DNA from: Bacteroidia bacterium
GTDB taxonomy: Bacteria; Bacteroidota; Bacteroidia; Flavobacteriales; Flavobacteriaceae
Assembly: GCA_030430615.1 (NCBI GenBank)
Contig: JAUIKV010000003.1
Span: 1-34,597 of the forward strand
Reading direction: 5' to 3'
Length of the DNA: 34,597 bases
Of this stretch, positions 26,990 to 34,597 are shown one piece after another. How positions within the stretch are numbered: position 1 is the stretch's first letter; every line of letters starts with the position of its first letter. The position numbers were made by a program, and so were the translations under genes. The notes under the pieces were generated by a model. It did no database searches and was not told the origin of the DNA. It saw nothing but the letters and a program-made list of their open reading frames with translations.

Positions 26990-28918
26990 CTAATTCTTGA
27001 GGATGGTCTTGTGCAGTGTTCCCTGGTCCGTATCGATCACAAGAAGATGGAGGCCAAACTCCAGACTACCCGTCTGAATCTCATCTTCGGGATCCAACTG
27101 TTGGAATACTTTTTTTCCTTGAATGTCATAGATGGTAATTCTTCTGAGGTGACTCATTCCTTCATTGCGGATCATCAATAGATCTTTGACCGGATTGGGG
27201 TAGATTCCAATGCTTTTTTCAAGTGTGGGCTCATCCAAACCCAGAGTGACCTGATTTGGTCCAGTGATCAGATGTCCGTCAGGATCAATCTCCACTGAGC
27301 TGACTTTAAAGCCTGGATCGATCGTGAAGTTCTGACCGTTTTCTGAGGTTTCCAGCCGAAGGTTATTCATTTCTCCTGCTGAACCGTGGACGGTAACCGG
27401 CAAAGGCATTTCAAAAAAAGATACGGAACTGTGAGATTGAGACTGGTTCACCTGAAAGTTGAGAATTCCTTCTTGCGACTGGCTCCAAATCACTTCATAA
27501 GTCGGATGCCCCTGTCCGTAAATCCAGTCATTGAAAAACTCTTCCAGGTTCTCTCCGCTATTCTGTTCCAGGTGTCTGATCAGGTCAATGGTAGCAGCAT
27601 AGCCATAGGCGAGTTCGCTATCCTCGAGGTAGGATCGAAGCCCGTTGAAGAAATCCTGGTCACCTAATTTGTATCGCAACATGTGAAGCACCATCGCCCC
27701 TTTTCGATATGTCAGGCGGCTGTTGAAAATACGTGAGACAGAGGTCGTATCGGTTACAAAGACAGAACCTGAAGGATCAGAGGTGATGATCTGGTTGAGG
27801 TTCTGTCGCCATTTGATGAAATCACCAGTTCCGTCGAGATTTTCCGTCACCAGTCCGTCGAGATAAGTCGCGAACCCCTCATTAAGCCAAATATCCTGCC
27901 AGCTGTTGCAGGTGATCTTATTGCCAAACCACTGATGTGCCAGTTCGTGTGCGATAAGGCCCCGGCTCCAGCTGCCCATGAACGACATGGTGCTGTGCTC
28001 CATGCCACCGCCCCAGCCGAATTGGGCATGTCCGTATTTCTCCCTCGAATAGGGGTATTCCCCAAATTTCTCCCGGAAGAAGTTCATAATAGAAGGGGTA
28101 ATCGCCAGGTTGCGCACAGTTTGTTCGAAGGTTTCCGGGTAGAGATAATTGACAATCTTAAAAGGTGCCTGACTCACAGCTTGTTCGTGAACCTGGTAGT
28201 TCGTAACTGCAATGGCTATCAAATAAGCAGGGATGGGATATCTATGCTTCCAATGCGTGATTCGGTTCTCGCCGTATTCCTTTACCCCGACAAGGGTTCC
28301 ATTTGACGCAGCCCTGTACTTATCGGGATGGGTGATGTAAATGTCAACAGAATCCACCTTGTCGATAAGGTCCTGTTTGCAGGGCCACCACCCCTTGGCT
28401 CCGTAAGGCTCCGACAGGGTCCAGAGCACCGGGGTTCTGGAGCCGCCATGGGTGGAGACCTCAAAAGACCCGAATCCGGAGCTCACCGGGTTGCCCTGAT
28501 AGTCTATTGTAAGGGAATCGAGTTCTCCCACTAACATTGCTTCATTCAGTGTGACGTAAAGGCGATCATCTTTTTTATGGGAGAAAGCCAGCTGTTTATC
28601 TCTTTGCCGGACGCTTGTCACATTCATATTTCCAGCCAGGTCAAAGACAATTTCACTCATGTCACTCAAGGCGCGAAAATGACTGGTGACTGACCCTTTG
28701 ATGGCCGCTTCCCGGGGATCGACCTGCCATTCCAATCGATGGTATACGAGATCGTAATTAGAAGTTGCTCCGGTTGATTTGAAATTAATCTTTTGCAGTG
28801 CTTTTCGGGATTCAGACTCAGCCAGCGCCTCTATGTGCATTACCTGAGATCTCCTGTCGTACTGTGCCTTTCCCGTAAGAGGAAATATTAGCGCGAACAG
28901 CATCAGAAAATACTTCAT
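26990..28918 (-). CDS. M1 family aminopeptidase with T9SS type A sorting tail
   Basis: GWGGGMEHSTMSF exopeptidase motif, HELAHQWFGNKITCNSWQDIWLNEGFATY zinc motif; C-terminal IGIYPNPVKDLLMIRN...FGLHLLVIDTDQGTLHKTILKN. Start set at internal Met before KYFLMLFALIFPLTGKAQ. Confidence 0.93.
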   Translation of the reverse strand: MKYFLMLFALIFPLTGKAQYDRRSQVMHIEALAESESRKALQKINFKSTGATSNYDLVYHRLEWQVDPREAAIKGSVTSHFRALSDMSEIVFDLAGNMNVTSVRQRDKQLAFSHKKDDRLYVTLNEAMLVGELDSLTIDYQGNPVSSGFGSFEVSTHGGSRTPVLWTLSEPYGAKGWWPCKQDLIDKVDSVDIYITHPDKYRAASNGTLVGVKEYGENRITHWKHRYPIPAYLIAIAVTNYQVHEQAVSQAPFKIVNYLYPETFEQTVRNLAITPSIMNFFREKFGEYPYSREKYGHAQFGWGGGMEHSTMSFMGSWSRGLIAHELAHQWFGNKITCNSWQDIWLNEGFATYLDGLVTENLDGTGDFIKWRQNLNQIITSDPSGSVFVTDTTSVSRIFNSRLTYRKGAMVLHMLRYKLGDQDFFNGLRSYLEDSELAYGYAATIDLIRHLEQNSGENLEEFFNDWIYGQGHPTYEVIWSQSQEGILNFQVNQSQSHSSVSFFEMPLPVTVHGSAGEMNNLRLETSENGQNFTIDPGFKVSSVEIDPDGHLITGPNQVTLGLDEPTLEKSIGIYPNPVKDLLMIRNEGMSHLRRITIYDIQGKKVFQQLDPEDEIQTGSLEFGLHLLVIDTDQGTLHKTILKN

Positions 28919-28975
28919 AAGGTTTAAATTTGTGGCTAGAATGAGCAATCCCAGGGGAATTCAAAGATAGGAAGA

Positions 28976-29653
28976 ATGTATTTAATTGACTTTTTCAAGA
29001 AATCCAGGTCGACGTTGATCTTCCTGTTCTTTTTCTCTATAATTTTCGTTCCGGTACTCTACTTTCTCGTGAAGCCCAAGGACAAGCTGCCCGTTTACAA
29101 CCCGGTGGATGTGAACCCGCGGTTGGTTGACGATTCAGTGAAGCACATCAGTAGAAATCACAGGATATCAGACTTCGATCTGATCAACCAGAACGGTGAG
29201 GTCGTCACTAAGGAGGATTTTGAAGGCAAAATCTATGTGGCTGACTTTTTCTTTACGCGTTGCCAGACCATCTGTCCGATCATGGCGGTGAATATGAGGG
29301 ATTTGCAGGAGGAGTTCAGAAATGATCCCGATTTGAAATTCCTCAGTCATTCGGTGACACCGGTGATGGACAGTGTACCGGTACTTAGAGCCTATGCGGA
29401 TAAAAATCAGGCCATTGACGGAAAATGGGAGATCACGACCGGTGATAAAAAACACATTTATGAACTGGCCCGAAAGTCCTATTTTGCAGTTTTGGACGAA
29501 GGTGATGGTGGAGACCAGGATTTCATACATACAGAGCAATTCATACTGGTGGATCAAAAGGGTCAGATCCGCGGTTTCTACGATGGCACAGAGAAAGAAG
29601 AGATGCAGCGGATAATCGATGACATATCCATTCTCAAGAGAGAGAATCAGTAA
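28976..29653 (+). CDS. SCO1/SenC family protein
   Basis: N-terminal TM; VADFFFTRCQTICPIMAVNM (CxxxC) and distal His in DFIHTEQFILVD. Confidence 0.92.
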   Translation: MYLIDFFKKSRSTLIFLFFFSIIFVPVLYFLVKPKDKLPVYNPVDVNPRLVDDSVKHISRNHRISDFDLINQNGEVVTKEDFEGKIYVADFFFTRCQTICPIMAVNMRDLQEEFRNDPDLKFLSHSVTPVMDSVPVLRAYADKNQAIDGKWEITTGDKKHIYELARKSYFAVLDEGDGGDQDFIHTEQFILVDQKGQIRGFYDGTEKEEMQRIIDDISILKRENQ

Positions 29654-29746
29654 CAATTCTCGGGCCCGAGCCTTGTTTTTCAAACCTGACAATTATCAAG
29701 TATGGAAAGAAAAAAAAACCGTAATTTCGCAAAGCATTTATAATTA

Positions 29747-29765
29747 ATCCAAATAAAAATTGGAT
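29747..29765. repeat. 19-bp inverted repeat overlapping the feoA start codon
   Basis: ATCCAA-ATAAAAA-TTGGAT; perfect 6-bp arms. Confidence 0.6.
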
Positions 29766-29987
29766 CGCAGCATTGCAAATCTTAAGGTAGGAGAGAAGGG
29801 TATCATCAGTGAGATGTCATTTGACATGATTCCTTTGGCCCTTCTCGAAATGGGCTGTATGCCCGGGGAATCTGTCGAACTGATTCAGAGGGCCCCCTTG
29901 AAGGATCCGTTGTACATCCGCGTCAACGGAAGCTTTCTCGCTATACGTGAAGAAACTGCGAGTCGAATTCTTGTCACCAAGGGCTGA
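29760..29987 (+). CDS. feoA: FeoA family protein
   Basis: 75 aa, TTG start; LKVGEKGIISEMSFDMIPLALLEMGCMPGESVELIQRAPLKDPLYIRVNGSFLAIREETASRILV. Confidence 0.9.
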   Translation: MDRSIANLKVGEKGIISEMSFDMIPLALLEMGCMPGESVELIQRAPLKDPLYIRVNGSFLAIREETASRILVTKG

Positions 29988-29990
29988 TCA

Positions 29991-32102
29991 ATGTCAAAAC
30001 AGCGGGACATAAAGGTTGCTTTGGTGGGAAACCCAAATACGGGTAAGACTTCTCTTTTCAATCAGCTGACAGGTCTCAAACAAAAGGTTGGAAATTATCC
30101 CGGTATCACGGTAGACAAAAAAATTGGCACGGCAACCCTTAAGGGAGGATCGAAAGCCAATATCATTGACCTTCCCGGAACCTACAGCATCAATCCAACG
30201 AGCATAGATGAGAACATAGTTCTCAACACTCTCATCGACAAGAGCAATGAAGATTATCCCGATGTCATCATAGTTGTTGCAGAGATCGAAAACCTCAAAC
30301 GCAACTTATTGCTTTATTCCCAGATCAAGGACCTTCAAATTCCGACCATATTGGCCATAAACATGGCGGACCAAAGTGAGAAAAAAGGGATTGAGATTGA
30401 TGTTGAGGGGCTTAAGAAAGAACTTGGCGGCGAAGTGATCCTGGTGAGTGCACGGCGGAACAGGGGGATGGAAGAGCTCAAGGCTGCCATAGAAAATTAC
30501 GAGGAATTCGACACCGCGGTGCTCGCGAGGATCTCACATCGTATCGATGCGGAGTATTTCGACCAGCTCGACAAGGATTTTCCGAGATGGGATCGATATA
30601 AAACCTGGTTGTGCCTGACGCAAATGCTCGACATCCCTGAGATGAACGAGCAGGAAATGGCTATGATGCGCGATTACAGGTCGGAAACAGATAAGTTGAA
30701 GAGATATCAGCACAAGGAAACGGTACTTCGGTATCAGCAGATCTCAGAGATACTCAAAAAGAACTACTCGGTTGACAAATCTAAGGCGCGCGATCTGCGC
30801 TCCCGCCTGGACCGGATTCTGACCCACAAGATTTTCGGATATGTGATTTTTGCGTTGATTCTCATGCTGATCTTTCAATCTATTTTTGACTGGGCCAGTG
30901 TGCCAATGGACTTCATCGATGCGCTTTTTGCGAACTTGAGTCAAACAGTCAAGGAGATTATGCCCCCCGGGAGACTTACGGATCTCCTGGCCGAAGGCGT
31001 GGTCCCTGGTATCGGGGGCATTGTGATTTTTATTCCCCAGATAGCAATTCTCTTCCTTTTTGTGTCAATACTGGAGGAAACCGGATATATGAGCCGGGTT
31101 GTTTTTCTCATGGATAAAATCATGAGACGCTTCGGGATGAGCGGAAAAAGCGTTGTTCCTTTGATTTCGGGAACTGCCTGTGCGATCCCTGCAGTAATGG
31201 CGACAAGGAACATCAGTGGATGGAAAGAAAGGCTCATTACCATACTTGTGGTGCCTTTTACGACCTGCTCGGCACGATTGCCTGTTTATGCCATTCTCAT
31301 TGCCCTGATTATTCCTGAAAAGCGTGTGCTGGGAGTATTCTCTTTGCAAGGCCTTACTTTGCTCTCCCTGTATCTCCTTGGATTCGGCACAGCTGTGCTC
31401 TCGGGCTATTTTCTGCACAAGGTGCTGAAGATAAAAAGCAGAACCTTTTTCTTGATGGAGATGCCTGATTACAAGGTGCCCTCTATCAAGAATGTTTTCT
31501 ATACTGTTGTGGAAAAAACAAAAGCCTTCGTTTTTGGCGCAGGGAAGATCATACTCGCCATATCGGTCGTCCTGTGGTTTCTCGCTTCGAATGGACCGGA
31601 TGCATTTGACAAAGCTGAAGCCGTATTCGAATCGGAGAACTCGAACACCGAATCTGACAGCTACGAGGCTGAGCTGGCCTCTTACAAGCTGGAAAATTCT
31701 TACATCGGCGTCATGGGAAAAGCCATGGAACCTGTCATCAAACCCCTGGGATATGATTGGAAGATTGGGATTGCACTTATCTCGTCATTTGCAGCACGAG
31801 AAGTATTCGTAGGAACTCTGGCCACGATTTATAGCGTGGGTGACGACGACGAGGACAATTCCACAATTAAAGAGCGGATGGCAGCTGAAATCAATGAAGA
31901 TACTGGCAAGCCCCTTTTTAACTTTCCTGTGGGTATGTCATTGCTGGTCTTCTACGCTTTTGCCATGCAATGCGTCAGTACACTTGCCGTAGTCAAAAGG
32001 GAGACCAAAACCTGGAAATGGCCCATGCTTCAGCTATTTGGAATGGGAGTCTTTGCCTATATCGCCTCTTTTATTACCTATTCAGCCCTCACAAGTTTTT
32101 AA
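29991..32102 (+). CDS. feoB: Ferrous iron transport protein B
   Basis: VALVGNPNTGKTSLFNQLTGLKQKVGNYPGITVDKK, DLPGTYS, Gate domains, SGTACAIPAVMATR. Confidence 0.97.
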   Translation: MSKQRDIKVALVGNPNTGKTSLFNQLTGLKQKVGNYPGITVDKKIGTATLKGGSKANIIDLPGTYSINPTSIDENIVLNTLIDKSNEDYPDVIIVVAEIENLKRNLLLYSQIKDLQIPTILAINMADQSEKKGIEIDVEGLKKELGGEVILVSARRNRGMEELKAAIENYEEFDTAVLARISHRIDAEYFDQLDKDFPRWDRYKTWLCLTQMLDIPEMNEQEMAMMRDYRSETDKLKRYQHKETVLRYQQISEILKKNYSVDKSKARDLRSRLDRILTHKIFGYVIFALILMLIFQSIFDWASVPMDFIDALFANLSQTVKEIMPPGRLTDLLAEGVVPGIGGIVIFIPQIAILFLFVSILEETGYMSRVVFLMDKIMRRFGMSGKSVVPLISGTACAIPAVMATRNISGWKERLITILVVPFTTCSARLPVYAILIALIIPEKRVLGVFSLQGLTLLSLYLLGFGTAVLSGYFLHKVLKIKSRTFFLMEMPDYKVPSIKNVFYTVVEKTKAFVFGAGKIILAISVVLWFLASNGPDAFDKAEAVFESENSNTESDSYEAELASYKLENSYIGVMGKAMEPVIKPLGYDWKIGIALISSFAAREVFVGTLATIYSVGDDDEDNSTIKERMAAEINEDTGKPLFNFPVGMSLLVFYAFAMQCVSTLAVVKRETKTWKWPMLQLFGMGVFAYIASFITYSALTSF

Positions 32103-32104
32103 AG

Positions 32105-32221
32105 ATGCAGGAAGTTCTGGTATATATTGCCCTGGCCGCTGCGCTCCTTTACCTGGGAAGAAAATTCGTTTTCAAGAAAAGGGGGAAAAAGGACGGTTGT
32201 GACACCGATTGCAATTGTTGA
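32105..32221 (+). CDS. FeoB-associated Cys-rich membrane protein, 38 aa
   Basis: MQEVLVYIALAAALLYLGRKFVFKKRGKKDGCDTDCNC: one TM helix plus CxxxCxC tail, 2 nt after feoB. Confidence 0.85.
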   Translation: MQEVLVYIALAAALLYLGRKFVFKKRGKKDGCDTDCNC

Positions 32222-32281
32222 TTTGTCTAAGATTTTTCGGTGTTTCGATGTTGTAGTGTGAACGCAACTGGCCTGATTTGG

Positions 32282-32311
32282 TTGTATGTGTTTTTAATTT
32301 TGATATATTTA
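32282..32311 (+). promoter_or_regulatory. Putative promoter of the beta-barrel protein gene (TTG-N19-TATATTTA)
   Basis: TTG 32282-32284, 19-nt spacer, TATATTTA 32304-32311 (7/8 of TAnnTTTG). Confidence 0.5.
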
Positions 32312-32321
32312 CTCCTAGTTT

Positions 32322-32340
32322 CCCGGATTCTGGTTCCGGG
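32322..32340 (+). promoter_or_regulatory. Predicted 5'-UTR stem-loop CCCGGA-ttctggt-TCCGGG
   Basis: Perfect 6-bp GC-rich arms just after the predicted promoter. Confidence 0.5.
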
Positions 32341-32375
32341 GGCAAGTTCAAAACTAATCATAAATACATACTACA

Positions 32376-33239
32376 ATGGAACAAAAAAAGATGGTCAGGG
32401 GGGCTTTATTCGCTTTTCTCATTCTGACCCAGGTAACCTATGCACAAATTACGATTGGAGGCAAAGTCGGTTATAGCGTAGGTCGAATTGCAGATAACAG
32501 TGATAATATTTATACGGAAGAATTCGAGTCAACGGACGGAATCGATTTTGGAGCTACTGTCGAGTTTGGGATCAGTGAGCTCTTCTCAATTCAGGGCGAG
32601 ATTCTTTATACCCAACGTGGAGGAAAACGCAATGGGCTGCAACCGATTCCTACCGACAATTTGGAAAGTGCACTCGCTGAGAACGGATTGAGCCTGGAAG
32701 CTTTGAACCAATTGGTGCAGCTGCAGGGTCGGGGACCAGTGACCAATGCGGATCCTTTATATGCAGATTTCAACAATGTCTCGGAACTGGAATACATTGA
32801 GATTCCCATACTTGCGAAATTCGGCTGGGGAACAGATTGGCGCTTTTATGTTGAAGGCGGACCTTACATAGGCTTCTTGATCAGTGCAAACCAGATTACC
32901 AGCGGAGACAGCCAGTTCTTCCTGGACAGCAGAGGCAACACGCCACTTGGGGTCCCGAATCCCTTTTACGATCCCAATGATCCTGCATTTGGACCTCCTT
33001 TCATTCCGTTGCCCGAGCAGTCTTTTGATGCCTCAACGGATGTAAAGGATGATCTCAATAGCACCAACTTTGGAATCCATGCAGGTGCCGGCCTGATTCG
33101 AAGACTGAATGAAAAACACCAGGTTTACCTGGGCTTTCGTGGCTCCTACGGATTTACATCACTTCAAAAAAATGAAGAGTTCGGTGAAAGTAAAATAGGT
33201 GGACTGGTATTTTCACTGGGTTATGCCTATACCCTTTAG
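32376..33239 (+). CDS. Outer-membrane beta-barrel (PorT/OmpW-like) family protein
   Basis: 287 aa; signal peptide then QITIGGKVGYSVGRI...; alternating amphipathic strands; C-terminal GGLVFSLGYAYTL. Confidence 0.8.
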   Translation: MEQKKMVRGALFAFLILTQVTYAQITIGGKVGYSVGRIADNSDNIYTEEFESTDGIDFGATVEFGISELFSIQGEILYTQRGGKRNGLQPIPTDNLESALAENGLSLEALNQLVQLQGRGPVTNADPLYADFNNVSELEYIEIPILAKFGWGTDWRFYVEGGPYIGFLISANQITSGDSQFFLDSRGNTPLGVPNPFYDPNDPAFGPPFIPLPEQSFDASTDVKDDLNSTNFGIHAGAGLIRRLNEKHQVYLGFRGSYGFTSLQKNEEFGESKIGGLVFSLGYAYTL

Positions 33240-33250
33240 GAAACTTTTTC

Positions 33251-33703
33251 TCAACCGCGGTTTTTGGTGTCGATCACAATGGTGACTGGCCCATCGTTGC
33301 ACAGGTCAATTTTCATATCGGCTCCAAAGACCCCGGTTCCCACAGTTTTTCCCATTATGGATTCAAGTTTCTGGATGAACTCCTTGTACATGGGAATTGC
33401 CATTTCCGGACGAGCCGCGGCAATATAAGAGGGTCTGTTTCCTTTTTTCGTGGATGCCAGCAGTGTGAACTGACTCACAACAATCACGTCTCCTTCTGAT
33501 TCAAGTAATGAGCGATTCATAACTCCAGCATTATCATTGAAGATCCGCAGATTAGCAATCTTCGCTGCCAGCCAATCAATGTCTTTCTTTTCATCATCTG
33601 TGCCTATGCCCAGGAGAATTAAAAGTCCCCGATCAATTCTGCTGACAACTTTCCCTTCAGTTGTGACTGAGGCGCTGAGGACTCTTTGTATTACTGCTTT
33701 CAT
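33251..33703 (-). CDS. dtd: D-aminoacyl-tRNA deacylase
   Basis: MKAVIQRVLSASVTTEGKVVSRIDRGLLILLGI, VVSQFTLLAST, NDGPVTIVIDT. Confidence 0.95.
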   Translation of the reverse strand: MKAVIQRVLSASVTTEGKVVSRIDRGLLILLGIGTDDEKKDIDWLAAKIANLRIFNDNAGVMNRSLLESEGDVIVVSQFTLLASTKKGNRPSYIAAARPEMAIPMYKEFIQKLESIMGKTVGTGVFGADMKIDLCNDGPVTIVIDTKNRG

Positions 33704-33724
33704 TATTGTGAGATCAAGGGTGAT

Positions 33725-34597
33725 TTAGAGATCGTAGGTGTTCGTCCTGTAGCTTTCTTCCTCACCTGCGAGGATCTGCAAATAGCTTCGGTATCTCGAA
33801 GGGGCAATTTCTCCGAGCTCAAGGGCTTCTTTTACGGCACACCTGGGCTCGTTCACGTGCAGGCAATTGTTGAATTTGCAACGCGGTTTCAAGGCGAAGA
33901 ATTCCCGGAAGTAGTCTCCAACCTCATTTTCTTCGAAGTCTACCACGCCGAAGCCTTTGATGCCCGGGGTGTCGATGATGTAGCTTTCGGGTTCGGTTGC
34001 AATGGCGAACATTTCGGCAAAGGTGGTCGTGTGCTGCCCCTGGCGATGCTGTTCTGAAAGGACCGCAGTTTTTAGGTTCAGACCGGGTGAGATCGCATTG
34101 ATCAGGGTGGATTTGCCAACTCCCGAATGACCGGAGAACATGCTGGTCTTCCCGATCATCATATCTTTCACCAGATCCACGTTCAGGCCTTCAGTGGCAG
34201 AGATGTCTATGCAGGTGTAACCGATTTTTTCGTAGAGATCTTTAAGTTCATCCTTCTGTTGTCTGAGATCTTTATCAAGAAGGTCAGTTTTGTTGAAGAG
34301 GAGCACGGTATCAATGTCATATGCCTCTGCCGTTGCAAGAAATCGATCGATGAAAGCAGGAAATGTTTTGGGATGATCGAGGGTGATCAGCAAAAAGGCC
34401 TGGTCGATGTTGGCTGCGATGATATGTGTTTGTTTTGAGAGTTTGACCGACTTTCGAATGATATAATTCTTGCGGTCGTGAATTTTTGTAATCATCCCTG
34501 TACCTTCCGCCGGGTCAATTTCAAAGTCCACATGGTCACCAACCGTAACTGGATTGGTGCTTTTGATTCCGCGGGTTCGAAATTTGCCACGAATCCG
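33725..34597 (-). CDS. rsgA: Ribosome small subunit-dependent GTPase A (5' end beyond right edge)
   Basis: Frame stays open to the edge (RIRGKFRTRGIKSTNPVTVGDHVDFE...); FSGHSGVGKSTLINAI, IIDTPGIKGFG, C-terminal Zn motif CKFNNCLHVNEPRCAV. The ORF-track start at 34531 is an internal GTG. Confidence 0.95.
   Translation of the reverse strand, partial: RIRGKFRTRGIKSTNPVTVGDHVDFEIDPAEGTGMITKIHDRKNYIIRKSVKLSKQTHIIAANIDQAFLLITLDHPKTFPAFIDRFLATAEAYDIDTVLLFNKTDLLDKDLRQQKDELKDLYEKIGYTCIDISATEGLNVDLVKDMMIGKTSMFSGHSGVGKSTLINAISPGLNLKTAVLSEQHRQGQHTTTFAEMFAIATEPESYIIDTPGIKGFGVVDFEENEVGDYFREFFALKPRCKFNNCLHVNEPRCAVKEALELGEIAPSRYRSYLQILAGEEESYRTNTYDL

Noticed and set aside
29659-29670. Perfect 12-bp palindrome CTCGGGCCCGAG after the SCO gene, followed by CCTTGTTTTTC
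   Set aside because: Only a 4-bp stem remains once a loop is allowed and the U-run is displaced; too weak to call a terminator, though it might be a binding site.
29168-29692. 174-aa reverse ORF
   Set aside because: Antisense to the SCO1/SenC gene with intact motifs; shadow ORF.
33252-33265. AACCGCGGTTTTT at the dtd 3' end
   Set aside because: Palindrome without loop space, encoded by the dtd C-terminal codons (N-R-G); not a convincing terminator.

Overview
This 34.6-kb window looks like a chromosomal segment of a marine-type Flavobacteriia/Bacteroidota genome. The evidence is T9SS C-terminal sorting tails, a CarboxypepD_reg-like TonB-dependent receptor, TAnnTTTG-type -7 boxes, split atpD-atpC, and the FeoB-associated Cys-rich mini-protein. 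Most of it is housekeeping: lpd (partial), an M3 peptidase, purE, polyprenyl synthase, glnS, mgtE, rsmA, serS, ribF, atpDC, rseP, feoAB, dtd and rsgA (partial). Accessory content comprises a GH3-family adenylating enzyme, a papain-like lipoprotein, a secreted reprolysin-like protease with T9SS tail, a TonB receptor plus SGNH/GDSL-like lipoprotein pair, an M1 aminopeptidase with T9SS tail, and an SCO/FeoAB/Cys-rich/beta-barrel cluster. No tRNA, rRNA, CRISPR, phage or IS signals were recognised. The best candidates for under-described biology are the TonB receptor/SGNH lipoprotein pair (SusCD-like layout with an esterase-fold partner), an orphan 44-aa ORF absent from the ORF track, and several inverted repeats placed at promoters, leaders or start codons. 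I do not see a clear-cut new defence or mobile system; functional proposals below are inferences.
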